Source of the DNA: Fonsecaea monophora
Taxonomy: Eukaryota > Ascomycota > Eurotiomycetes > Chaetothyriales > Herpotrichiellaceae
DNA: 64,000 nucleotides
Direction: 5' to 3'
Assembly: GCF_001642475.1 (NCBI RefSeq)
Contig: NW_019173979.1
Span: 62,001-126,000, forward strand
Position numbers and translations under genes: made by a program. The first letter of the stretch is position 1. The number at the start of each line of letters is the position of its first letter. The notes below the pieces were generated by a model. That model ran no database searches, was not told the origin of the DNA, and saw nothing but the letters and a program-made list of their open reading frames with translations. Positions 21,770-33,017 of the stretch are shown piece after piece.

Positions 21770-24081
21770 ATGGCTGTAATGACACGGAACATGGCTCGAT
21801 CTGCCCCGGATTCGAACGAGCGAAGACCGATCCCGGTGACTTTGGTCTCTGGGTTTCTAGGGAGCGGCAAGACAACGCTCTTGAAGAACATCCTTACCTC
21901 TGACCAGCACTCTCTACGAATCGCCGTCATTGTCAATGACATGGCCGCTCTGAACATCGATGCCGCGCTGATAAAGCGCCATGTGGTGTCTCAGACCCAG
22001 GAACGCCTGATACAGATGGAAAACGGCTGCATCTGCTGCACACTTCGCGGCGACTTGCTGGAAGAGCTGGCCAAGTTGGCTCGTAACCGAGAGTGTGAAT
22101 ACATCCTCATCGAGAGCACAGGCATCAGCGAACCAATGCAGGTGGCAGAGACCTTCACGGAAGAGTTTGCGCACGCCATGATCGAGGCTGCGAATGACGG
22201 CTCGCTGCAGGGCCAGCAGGATGACGAGAGGATCTTGAAAGAGATGTACGAGACCGATTACTGCACAAAACTCCTCCCGTTCCCACGATATGCCTGCTGA
22301 ACAGTCAAATTTGAGTGCTACAGGGCGGAACTTGGTGGTCTGCAAAACATTGCCAAACTCGACACCCTGGTCACCATCGTCGACGCATTCAATTTCTTTC
22401 ACAACTTTTCCACTACGGAATTCATCACCGACCGATGGGGAAAGGAGGGCGTTGACCCGGAAGATGAACGGACCATTACGGATTTGATGGTCGATCAGAT
22501 GTGAGTGTGTGACCTGGACACTACGGGCGGTGCATGGTCCCTCACCGGATCATGGCTAACGCACCTCTACTCCAAACCCAGAGAGTTCGCCAATACCATC
22601 ATCCTCAACAAAATCGACAGCGTGGACAAAGCGACAAGATCTCGAATCAGAGCTGTCATCCACCAACTGAACCCTGCCGCGAAAGTCTTGGAATCCAATT
22701 TCTCCAAAGTCGACCCCCGACGAGTCATTCGCACCGAGACGTTTTCATTCGAAAAAGCTGCCACTAACATGGGCTGGCTCCAGAGTCTCCACGACCTCAA
22801 CGTGCGAGAGATCAATGGGCAGCTCAAAGTCGCTCCCAAGCCGGAGACTGAAGAGTAAGATGCTCCAACGAGGCAGATGGGGAGCTAGACCCTCTGTGAT
22901 TTAGGGTACTAATGAGGTTTATTAGGTATGGCATCTCCAGCTTCGTCTACCGTGCACGACGACCCTTCAATCCACGACGCCTGTATAGATTGATACACGA
23001 CAAGTTTGTCATCATGGAGGGTCAGATCGTTGATGAGGAAGCGGATGATGAAGACAACGACGGGGATGAGCAGAGCGGAAGTGAAGAAGATGAAATGGAA
23101 GTTGACAATGCCGAAGAAAACTCCTCGGATACTAGTGATGGTGATCCCCGTGACCCCAACAACCACTGAGGAAAGAATCGCAGATGCTGACGATCCTCCT
23201 TCTAGACTCCAGCCAGACGGAAGACCAAGACGACTCTGACGATTTTTCCAAATCCATTGACCCTAAGGTATGTTTGGGATCCTGCCATGCTCACAGAGTA
23301 CTACCTGATCGGTGACGTCTAACCATCACACAGGTCGTCGTCGAGAACAAGAGAGCAAACCCCGTCTTTGCCGGTCTCCTACGGTCCAAGGGGTTCATCT
23401 GGCTCGCCACACGGCCTTTCTTACACGGAGAATGGAGCCAGGCTGGAACCATGCTGACCTTGCAGGGCGGTGGTCCTTGGTTCTGTGCTCTTGACGATGG
23501 TATGACCCCTCGTTTTTTTTTTCAAATCCCTGGTTCATTGCACGATGCTTGCTCGTATACACATTATTGACGCTGAGATGCCTCTCAAGCCCAGTGGCCC
23601 ACGGACCCGGACACACGACGCAGCATTGAAGCCGACTTTGTCGAGCCCTGGGGCGATCGACGACAAGAGATCGTCTTTATCGGCGAGAAACTTGACCCTG
23701 TCGGCCTAACGGCGGAATTCGATGGGTGTCTATTGACAGACCCGGAGATGCGCAAGTGGGGGAAGATCATGAAGTCTACCGAGGACAAGGAGATTATCCA
23801 TCGTAAATTGGCAAATGCCTTTGAAGGTGAGAAGAAGATTTGACTCCGAACAAAGTCGGGGGTTGAATTCGTCACGTATGGAGTGCTCCAGCTGACAAAA
23901 CTTGCCAGATGGCTTTGAGGATTGGCCTGAGCTCGTGCACGACGATGACGAAGAAGGGGATGGTCACCACCATGAGCATGGACATGGGCTGGAGGGTCAT
24001 CATCGTCAATCTCGGTCTCAACCTCAACCTCAACATTTGAAACAGCAGCGACAAAGCGGCCAGAAAAATACATCAAAATAG
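21770..24081 (+). CDS. CobW/COG0523 metallochaperone-type GTPase
   Basis: Eight exons (21770-22245, 22324-22500, 22582-22854, 22926-23140, 23206-23267, 23334-23499, 23590-23826, 23909-24081) join in frame to give 592 residues. Walker A is GFLGSGKTT (residues 28-36). The metal-binding motif of the family is CICC at 87-90 (ENGCICCTLRGDLLEEL), ESTGISEP is the Walker B region, and NKID gives guanine specificity. An acidic linker (DEEADDEDNDGDEQSGSEED) separates the GTPase from a CobW C-terminal domain (ANPVFAGLLRSKGFIWLATR). The tail is His-rich (GDGHHHEHGHGLEGHH). The family transfers Zn or related metals to client proteins in the cytosol (for example ZNG1). The first ATG used is 21770; one at 21782 is also possible. 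The exon 6/7 junction uses an AAG acceptor and is the least certain. Confidence 0.92.
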
Positions 24082-25351
24082 ATCTAAGGGTGTACAGTTG
24101 ATGAGGCTGGATGTATGTCTCGCTGCACATAAGAGTATTCCCTTCTCCGTACGTGGGCTCCGCGGCCCTCCAAATATATCATGCGGATTCCCCGTGCATA
24201 TCCAATTTGACCCAAAGTCATTGTGCAGGAAATACTCGAAAACCACCAAGGATGTAGCAACCATGCGGATCGCTATAGCTCCGTAGAGCGAGACGTACCA
24301 AAATCTCGGCTTTCCAGCTAAGCTTCAAGATCGGTGAGGCGTTGGGAAGGCCATCCACCTGATGTTTATCATTGTTTTCCTTCTCTTCAAAGATATCCAG
24401 GCGCTCTTCACGCCACTTGTCAGATCCCTAATGAGACCATTTGCCTCGAAATCGGTGAGGTGAGCGTAGAAGGTCCACGGTCGAAGTTGGGATCGAAGAA
24501 TCTTGCGCGTACGGCCCTCGTGATTGTGAGAGCGGAGATCTGACGAGGAGGGTCTCCGCTGCCGTGGGCAGGATTTGGCTGAAAGCGCAGAGAAAGCTTA
24601 TCATGGCAGGATAGAATATCATTAACTCAGAAGTCAACCGTATAATGCATCTGTTGTCTTGGGGAAATTAGTAGGGTTTGCACCATTTCTTAGGTCGAGG
24701 ATCTCTAGGGTAAGAGTTCTATTCTCCAAGCACAAAGAGCCCTGGTTAGCGATGGTGTAAAGGACCCAACTCGAGGAAAAGTAGCCTCTGCAGTCCTTGA
24801 CAGAAGCTGCGAAACTGAAGACCGTGAACTGCGCAAAATGATACCAAAAGTGAATGAGGGACATTCGTCTCCCATTGCCAGATCTCTTCGGATGCGATGT
24901 CTTCCTGCAGTAAGGGAAGCGCGAACAGATTCGTAAATACAAGGCTAGGAATCTGTGCTCATCACATGTGAGTTCAGAGGCATTGAAATGTGCAGTTGGT
25001 GGCGATTTTGCCTAGTGGGTGCCTAATGTGCTAGCCGTGCTATTAGTGTCAGAAAGACTGGGCTGACTGGCTAAGGCTCCTCGGGCGCTTGGCAGGCTTG
25101 GCAGGTTTTGTTGGCTGGACCGCCTCGCGATACTAGATCAATCAAGGGGTTCTGTGTGTACAGCCGATGGTGCTACCAAGGTTTACACGGGATCTGACAT
25201 ACAGATACATCCCTCGCTGTCTGTGCTTTGCGACCTCCGCATCCTGATTCCATACTCTTTCCTGCAACTACAAGGACGCACCGCGCTTTGCATTTCAAAC
25301 CAAGACACTTGTCCGAGGCTATAGAAGCTGCAGGGAAGGCATGTTACCACG
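24082..25351. other. 1.3-kb intergenic region
   Basis: Lies between the CobW gene and the APH-family gene. No gene recognised; short frames only. It marks the left boundary of the accessory-looking stretch. Confidence 0.4.
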
Positions 25352-26696
25352 ATGCAATTCGATCATGTCGCAGAGGAGCAACAAGAAAAAAACTTTACCC
25401 TCTGGGTGCAGGCTCTTCTACGGAAATCGCCAGAGTACCTAGCGATGCATCTTGCACCGATACACCACCCTGGAAAACCCACTGCAGCGTGCCTGTGGAA
25501 GAATGGCTCTTTCAATATATGCTACCGGGTCAAGTACGAGGACGGATTCAACGCAATCGTCCGCTTTGCTGCCTTTGGGAGAACTATACACCGCAGAGAG
25601 AAAGTCGACAATGAGGTTGTCACCATGAAATACCTTGCCCGATACACATCAATCCCGGTACAGGATGTTCTGGGATCAGGTACATGCGGGGCCGGCCCTT
25701 ACATTGTCATGAGTTTTGTCGAAGGCGCGCCACTTGCGGAATTTCTCAAGGATCGGCACCAGAAAGGACGGCCAGTTCTGAACCCTCGGCTCAGTGACCG
25801 CGTCTTGAAGAGAGCGTACAGGGAAATGGCTAAACTTATCCTCGAACTATCGAAGCCGGAGTTTCAATACATTGGAGCACTTCGGCAAAGCGAGGCAAAT
25901 TTCTCTGTCACCAGTAGACCTGTGACCTTCAACATGAACGAACTGGCCACAAGCGCAAACCTTCCCCCTCAAGCATTCCCAACCCAAGTCTTTGAATCAG
26001 CGCCCGATTTCTTCACATCACATGCCAACCAGCATATTTCCCCAACTCCAGCTCCAGCGTAATGATTCCATCACTGATCAAGACGACTGCACGAAGAAAT
26101 ACGTGGCCAGATGCCTATTTCGCAACATAGCACAGGGCATCTCCACGGAGCGTCGCAACGGCACCTTCCGGTTGTATTGCGACGACTTCCGACCCTCCAA
26201 TGTTCTAATCGATCTGCAAAATCTCAACGTCACGGGTGTTGTTGATTGGGAATTTACTTATGCAGCTCCCGCCGAATTCACATACATTGCACCTTGGTGG
26301 CTCTTGCTTCAAACCCCGGAAGACTGGGAGTCAGACCTCCGCGCGTTCTTGGAACGTTTCATGCCGCGCTTTCGTGTTTTTATCGAAGCTCTCCGCGAAT
26401 GCGAGGAAGGAAGTTCAAATGAAGGAGATGATGCGGCAGTAGTCCCGCAACGTTTGTCTACGCGTATGGAGCGGTCGCTTGAGTCTGGGCTGTTCTGGGT
26501 TTGTCTTGCGGCTAAACATAGCTCCATGTTCGACGAGATATATCACGGACCTATTACGACGATGGAAGACAGGCTTGGACTATTGACCAAGGACGAGAGA
26601 CACAGTCTTGATGAACTGGTTCGGATCAAGTTGGAACATATTGTCGAAGGGCCTCCAGACACCCATTACACTGTGGATGACCTGATGGGTCTCTGA
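25352..26696 (+). pseudogene. APH-family phosphotransferase gene with a 1-nt frameshift
   Basis: Aminoglycoside-phosphotransferase-like (protein-kinase fold) gene common in ascomycetes; the natural substrate of these proteins is unknown. The first part starts at ATG 25352 and runs in one frame to about 26040. The second part continues in another frame to the stop at 26694-26696. The two frames meet at a CCCC run (26040-26043); with one C fewer, the protein would be continuous over about 447 residues. Alignment with the decayed copy at 33018-34234 (both contain KKYVARCLF just downstream) shows nothing is missing at the join, so an intron is unlikely. Motifs are GPYIVMSFVEGAPL (hinge), YCDDFRPSNVLID (catalytic loop, with Cys-Asp-Asp before the loop) and VVDWEFTYAAP (DFG-like). 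It is either a recent pseudogene or a base error in the sequence. Confidence 0.72.
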
Positions 26697-27476
26697 GGCC
26701 CTCAATCACTTCCCTCGTCTGCCCACGGGAGCCCTTACCGACCTATTTTTCCTGGTTGAGAGACTCCCGTCCTCTAGTTATTAGCTTTATGAGCAGATAC
26801 CATTGCGGCGACGAGCCTTTCATCGTGCAAAAAAGGCTGACGGTGGCTGCGTTTTATTGATGTTTAGACCTGGGGGAGCTTGGAAGGAGCTGCTCGACAG
26901 AGCTGCTTCTGGAAGTCGACCAGGACTTGGCATTGTAACACTTGCCATTGTATGAATTACTGAACTTGACAACCAATTGTTGTCCGAAATATTTTCGCTG
27001 TCAAATGACGCCTTGGAAGTCTGAGGAACCCGTTGCGACGGAGGACTGATGTGCTTTCTTCTCCACCAACGAGTTTGGATGTGCTAGGCCCTGTAAAGCT
27101 TTACATCCGTCAGCAAGCTGGATTCTTCTCGGTCTCGGAATAGCAGTTGGAACTGAATCGAACTCTCACCGTCAGTCTGCGCATTGGACTTGCCCATTAC
27201 CACATTCAACGATGCGATTTCATGGACGTGGGAGGTGCGGCCCTATCTGTCTCAAAAGCTTGCGGCAAAAGGCCGTCTCGGCGCCTCAATAGCCGCTGTC
27301 TCTTTTCAGGGGTCAAGGTGATCCAACGAGATAGCATGATCTCAAGCGACAATATTTACTCACTAGCTGGATTCGTGTTAGGATGTTTCAGCTGTTGCCA
27401 GTTCTCAAGTCTCGTTGAACGTCAGACAACAAGGTTCGTTGTCTCTACATTGATCTCTGCCACCACCGCAGAGATA
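26697..27476. other. intergenic region
   Basis: 780 bp between the APH-family gene and the next start. The frame of the next gene is open back to 27147 but has no recognisable protein sequence there. Confidence 0.4.
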
Positions 27477-30436
27477 ATGGCGGACACCACAGCGGAAATC
27501 GACACATCCAGACTTTTGAGGCAATACAACATATTTTTCGACCTCAATAAACGTCAAGCTGAAGGGCACGAAGCCCTTTTTCGGGATATCTCGACCCTGG
27601 GGAGCTACGATCTTGACAAATACCGCCCAGATATCACCGTAGAATCGACCCAAAAGCCTTGGAGACTGAAGACAGTTGAACGCGCAAAGGCCATCAGCGC
27701 CAAAGCCCTGCGATGCCTCGAACAGGACAAGAACGAGTCTAGTTGGCGTTTAAGCATAGAATCGGAGATCCTGGCTCGATTCAGCATTGAAGTCGCATGG
27801 TAAGCCCAGATATGTCGTGCCGAGAGGTTTGTGCGGGACGTTGACTGGTGTTTTGCCCTGAATGTCGCGCCCGCCTCTGGAAATCTGAAATGGAAGTCGC
27901 TTTGACTGCAGCCAACGGGAGCATGGAAGATCTGGCGACAAGACAGAAAAATCGAAGAATATGCCAGTGCCCGTCGCGCAGGCGTGGGGAAGACCAGTCA
28001 GTGCCTGTCCAGACCGACACCCCAAAGGTACAGTCTAACCCTGATGCAGATTTGACGAAGGCCTAAATCCGCTTTTTGATGATCGAGCCGATGAGGAGAT
28101 CCAATACGAGAACGAAATCAGGGCCAAAGTCACCAAAGGCAAAAAGCCTGACCGTATAGTAGGCATTAGACTCACCAAGAGACTGGACAGGATCCTACAC
28201 GAAACGGAAGGCCCAGATGGTAACTTGATCGTGGACTCGATCAGGACAAGCCCATTCAAACCCTTCATCAAGCCTCTTCTATTTCCGTTCCTTCTCATAG
28301 AAGCAAAGTCGGAAAAGAGTCCAGATGCCTTTTCGAAGATTGATGCCCAGTCGGGCTTTGCACTTCGCAACCTGCTTCAGCTCCAACGTAATCTTGTGCA
28401 CGCCACAGCCGAAAATCGACACTCCAGCGTGAAGCCCCTTGTTTGGTACTTGGCATACAGAGGTGAGCAATGGCGGCTCTCAGGCGCCTATGTGGAAGAA
28501 ACCAAACATGAGTCTCGACCAAATTACGTGAGTTATCCCTCTCTATCTGGGCACCGGGATTGACCACTTGCAGCGCATCCTACAACTGTGGCGGGGAGAT
28601 ATTACGGAAGAAAATGAGGCACTTCGCCTCCTTCTGATCCTGGACTATGTGTTCGACTGGGCGCGCGATATATATCGTCGAGACATCATTAGTGGCCTAT
28701 TGTCTTTGGCTCCAAATGCATCCGAAAGTCTCATTGCAGACACTGATGTTGGCAGCACTTACGACAGGTTTGATCACTTTCGTGATGTCGACTACGATGA
28801 GCCTGCAATAGGAAATGATGTCGGACAGACGGAGCCTTTTGGGGTTCCTCACTTGCTGAAATTCTTCGACGATGAACGTCTCGCGATTCGTGATGCTAGG
28901 TATATGGCACATAAAGTCTGGGCTCTCTACGTAACCTTGGAAAACCTGGACGAGTTTTTGAGCAAAATGGATAGCACGGCAAAGGCTATTCAACTTGCTA
29001 GGCAACTGTGGAGATGCATATGCGGTAGCGGGACATGGTCCGTTACTGCAGACTGTCTCAATGCTGTTGAAAAGCTATGGACGGGCCAGGACCGAGAATC
29101 ACACACTTTCCAGAATCCAGAACAACGATTTCTAGCATCGTTCGCGGTGGATTCTTACCTGACAAGCGGGGATCATCGTAGGATGATCAGACTTGACCTG
29201 TGGGACCAGGTTCACGCCCTGACATACGTTGCGATAGCTCATGATGCCGTGGAAGCTCTGAGAAAGAGGACCGAATATAAAGATCACACTATGCGGATGA
29301 ATTTCGACACTTCAGATGTGGAAGCTACCGACTCGGTTTTGGATCTTTTTCGAAGTGTCCGATTCGCATCGGTGAGGCAGTGTTTCGCGGCGGCTGTTGC
29401 GAGATCTCGACTGTCCTCGCACCTTGGATCGCGCACCGAAACAATCACAGTCCCAGGGTTTCCGAAAGGGTTAAGGTGGACCTCTTACCCTGCTCTGATC
29501 CCGGTGACATTTGAATCATCATCGATTGTCAGCCCGGCAGGACCCACTGCAGAAATGTACAAGCTTCTGAAGATTGGCAGGACCGAGCCGTCTGAGAGTT
29601 TTTTCCGCGTTTCACAGCAGTTCAGTAAGCATGACATCGAAGCAACCTGCCCTACGCCAATGACTTGGGCCCAGAGTACACTGAAATTGCTCCCGAAAAC
29701 CGACGCATTACTGGTGAAGGGGCTCGATTCTGAAAAGGTGGATGGTGAAAGGCGTCCGCGGACCTGGTACTGTCTTTTCGTCTTTGATACGCCTCCCACG
29801 AATGATCACGAAGAGACGAACCCGTCCGAGACAGCGAGAGTCTTTCGGGGAACGTTACAGACCTTTTTCGATGTGCGGTTAAGGAGGTACAATTTCAAGG
29901 ATACAAAGTGTGAAGGGGCACAGAAGCTGGAAAAAGCCCTCAAGATCTTGGAACATGTCGCGATGCAATACTCATTGATCCAGTCCATGGACGCAGACAA
30001 CGGTGCCGAGACAGGCCCCGAGTGGATTCGAGAGAAATGCAAAGTCCTCGCATACCCGAGCGTCAAGTGGCCGTATAGCTTTTCCGAGACGATAAACGGC
30101 ATCAAACAAGTCAGCAAGGACTACAGATTTAGCCAGACGATACATGACCTGTCCGTGGCATTTCAAACCATGATTTCGCCTCAGAATTCATATCTTGGAC
30201 CCAAGGACAATCTGCGCATGGACTGGACTCCCTCCCACGAGCGGAAGGACAAGGCGAAGCGTCGTAGAGTCCACTACACGCCGGACAGCGACCATTCCAG
30301 AGCCGAGTATTCGGCCGATATACGTGGCGCCATAACCGTCGATGATACTAGTGACGAGACGGAGAGCAGCATTGGTTCTTGGTCAGAGGACAGCATTGGG
30401 GGACCTTCAAACGGCAAGCGACGACGACTAGAATGA
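27477..30436 (+). CDS. large uncharacterised fungal protein with PD-(D/E)XK nuclease-like core
   Basis: I do not know its function. My model is exons 27477-27799, about 27856-27996, 28050-28527 and 28574-30436 (roughly 930 residues). The start is MADTTAEIDTSRLL; ATGs further upstream are possible. The core shows KKPDRIVGIR, then FPFLLIEAKSEK and QSGFALRNLLQLQ. This is the D...ExK...Q order seen in PD-(D/E)XK nuclease-like domains. A CPECRARLW block (CxxC) precedes it. The C-terminus is basic (KDKAKRRRVHYTP and a final GKRRRLE), suggesting nuclear import. The first intron has a GTAAGC donor at 27800 but no AG where the conserved frame resumes (reads TTTTGCCCTGAATG). The second uses a GTCAGT donor. 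It may be functional with unusual splicing, or decaying. Confidence 0.6.
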
Positions 30437-30892
30437 TGACCACGACCAGGCTCGTCATAACTTGTTGGCGCGCGCCGATCAGAAACGTATCTGAAAATCT
30501 AGCTGACTTCACTAGTGTGGCAAAGCATTTCTGGCCGTTCTCAATAGAAGTCTGTTGAGATAAATAAATGACCGGTGTCAGTGCCATTGGCCCCTAGTCT
30601 GAAACCGAATCAGACGCTAGGCTTACTCTTTCATTCCTGAGGAACTTTGGACAGTAATAATAAGGACATATAACCTTAACTCAAATATTGCTTAGCGCTC
30701 TGTCATCAAGCGAATGTGACAGGTTCCCGCCAAGCCTGGGGAACTGCCATTTCTACTGGCGTGTTTCCAACTCCTCACTCAGATCGTCGCAGCTTTCACG
30801 AAGACTGTCCGGCTGTGCACCCACTTTTCGGGTCTCCATTCCTTCCGCTGATTGATGGCAGGTCTGTTTGTCTTCTCTCCTTACCAGTCGAT
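30437..30892. other. intergenic region between two nuclease-like genes
   Basis: 456 bp with no gene seen. It should hold the 3' end of the upstream gene and the promoter of the next. Confidence 0.4.
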
Positions 30893-32910
30893 ATGGCCAC
30901 GGGTGTTACAGAGCGAAACTCAGCGCGAGACGTTGGGGCAGCCAAAAAGGGTCGCGACAAACGTGGCCGCTACCAGGCCAAACCTGATCGTTCAAGACTG
31001 AGTAAATATCCTTCATCATTTGGGAAATGGCTTGTCTGAGCGAGGACAGAAGAACAAAATACTGCAGCACGAGATGAAGACGACAACAAAGATACAACTG
31101 AGTGCTCGCAAACAACACGAAAAACACGGTATAACTGTCAGTCTGCTTTCTCTCTCTACCCGCTTCATTGCCCCATAATCGTGTCACTGACTCTGTTACA
31201 GCAAACCCGCACCGCCAGCGAAACCCGAACGCGCGCGGCAAGCCCTACCGCACGAGCCCGCGATCACAAAAGCCACAAATCGTGAACCAGTCCCGAACTG
31301 CAAGAGGAGGACAGACGAATTCATCTGCAGCGGAGCATCACTATTATCCTGAAGAAAACCCTCACCAATTCACCCCTCAGTCGACTGGGATTAAGCGGAA
31401 ACGATCGCACGAATCTCAAGCTGACGCTGAAGTCAAAGTGTATAATGCTCAAGACGAGCATGTCACAAAACAACCTCGGAAAAGTCCGCCTCCACTCCTC
31501 GAACTACCTGAGGATTTACCCAAAAATATAACACAATTCCGAAGTCTGGGTCCTTCTAAAGACCAGCTCTCTGAACATAACTTACGACTGTTCAACGGGG
31601 AGATGAATCTCTCCGCCAACAATAGTCCCGTTCTCAAACGGACCTCGTCGAGGCGTTCCTTAGCTGCGTCATCGGATATAGACACTGTCCGATCTCAACG
31701 CTCCTCAAACACCACGGCCTTCTATCGCTATAAGCATCTTGAGGTAGCCGATATTTATATCCACACTGATCTACCTGGCGACATTGAGGCTGATATCGAC
31801 CGCATTGTCAAAGCCAAGGTTTCCAAGCATCGCAGTGTTAAACTTTCTAACATTGCCAAAGGATTCTACGGGGCCTGCAAGGAAGCTGTGAAGGCTGCGG
31901 CTGGGGAAGATGACTTTGTCCACATATTCCGTCGCGCGCTCGAAGCTATGAGCCCCGACGAGATCATGTTACGTGAAAAAGCCGACTGGCGAGAAGAGCT
32001 GAAGCCAATTCCACAGCAGTCCGACCTGAACCTGAGTTTCTTGGTAAATGTGAATGCTGTGAGTAATGACCAGCAAGACGAAGTTGACGACGCCTCGGCT
32101 CCTCCACCACCGAAACGCCAGCAACAGTCTGGAGGCCAGATGTGCTCCTCCCCCCAATCTTCAATGGTCGACGCATTGAATCCTTCTCGCGACAACAGGC
32201 AACTCGAACCGGCCGTCATGCCTCCTCCTATAAATTGTTCCCTCATGGAGAAACCAAAGGAAACCTTCCCAATCAAAACACCTCGTCCGGACATCACAGT
32301 GGGTATAAAAGAAGAATCCCTCATTTCGGCCCTCTCGATTCTTACGCCACAGGATCTCAATAAAACTGAGGCTAAGAGATTTCTCAATATGCTCGAGGAC
32401 ACAATGATTCCGAGCAAGCGAGGCGGATCTATGGAGCCGCTGCTAATCGCAGTGCCGACGCAACGCAAATCAGACCTTGTCTTTCCATTTGCCGTCGTCG
32501 AGGGTAAAGCCTATTCGACAGGCAAGCAAGTCTTTGAAGCACAAAATCAGGCCGCAGTCTCCGGGGCCTGTGGCCTCAAGATGCAGCTTTGCCTAAATGA
32601 ACTGGTCAAGCGCTCAACGTCCGATTTTGCACTTCCATCGTCGACGATTCAGCCTCCGCTCTTCTTCTCCATCTGTACCGAGGGCCCATACCATGAGCTC
32701 TGGGCCCACTACACCCATCTTGAAGATGGCGTACAAAAGTTCAAGATGAAGCTCTTGAAAATTTGTAATGGGGTATTATTAGACGGCGTGGAGGACTTTA
32801 TTGTCGCCGTGGATAATGTGTTACGTTGGGGTACAGGCCAATTTCTGAAATCGGTTGTGGAACGTCTGGGAAAGGTTGTCAACAAGGCCAAGTCTCAGAA
32901 TGATTCTTGA
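30893..32910 (+). CDS. fungal protein with PD-(D/E)XK-like signature (DUF7924-like)
   Basis: Exons 30893-31001, 31050-31136 and 31202-32910 join in frame to give 634 residues. The long third-exon frame opens only with TTG, so an upstream start is needed, and the model supplies MATGVTERNSARDVGAAKKG. The third exon is joined through a GTCAGT donor at 31137 and a TTACAG acceptor with a CTGAC branch site. Residues about 430-600 show TPRPDITVGI, LVFPFAVVEGKAY and EAQNQAAVSG, again a D...ExK...Q nuclease-like core. From memory this resembles the fungal family called DUF7924. The N-terminal half is Ser/Pro-rich and basic with a possible nuclear signal (GIKRKRSHESQ). Function unknown. A degenerate relative lies at 34270-34515 on the other strand. 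Confidence 0.68.
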
Positions 32911-33017
32911 AAGTAGCCCTCGAGGATGCCTATGTCCGCCATCGCTCCTGTGAGGGGCGCTCAAGACGCGAGGATCTCATCAAAGGTACGGGATTCGTCT
33001 AACCTTCTCTCCTGTGC

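Noticed and set aside
27147..27476. 110-residue upstream extension of the nuclease-like gene
   Set aside because: Open by chance in the same frame; no recognisable protein pattern, and a plausible ATG follows at 27477.
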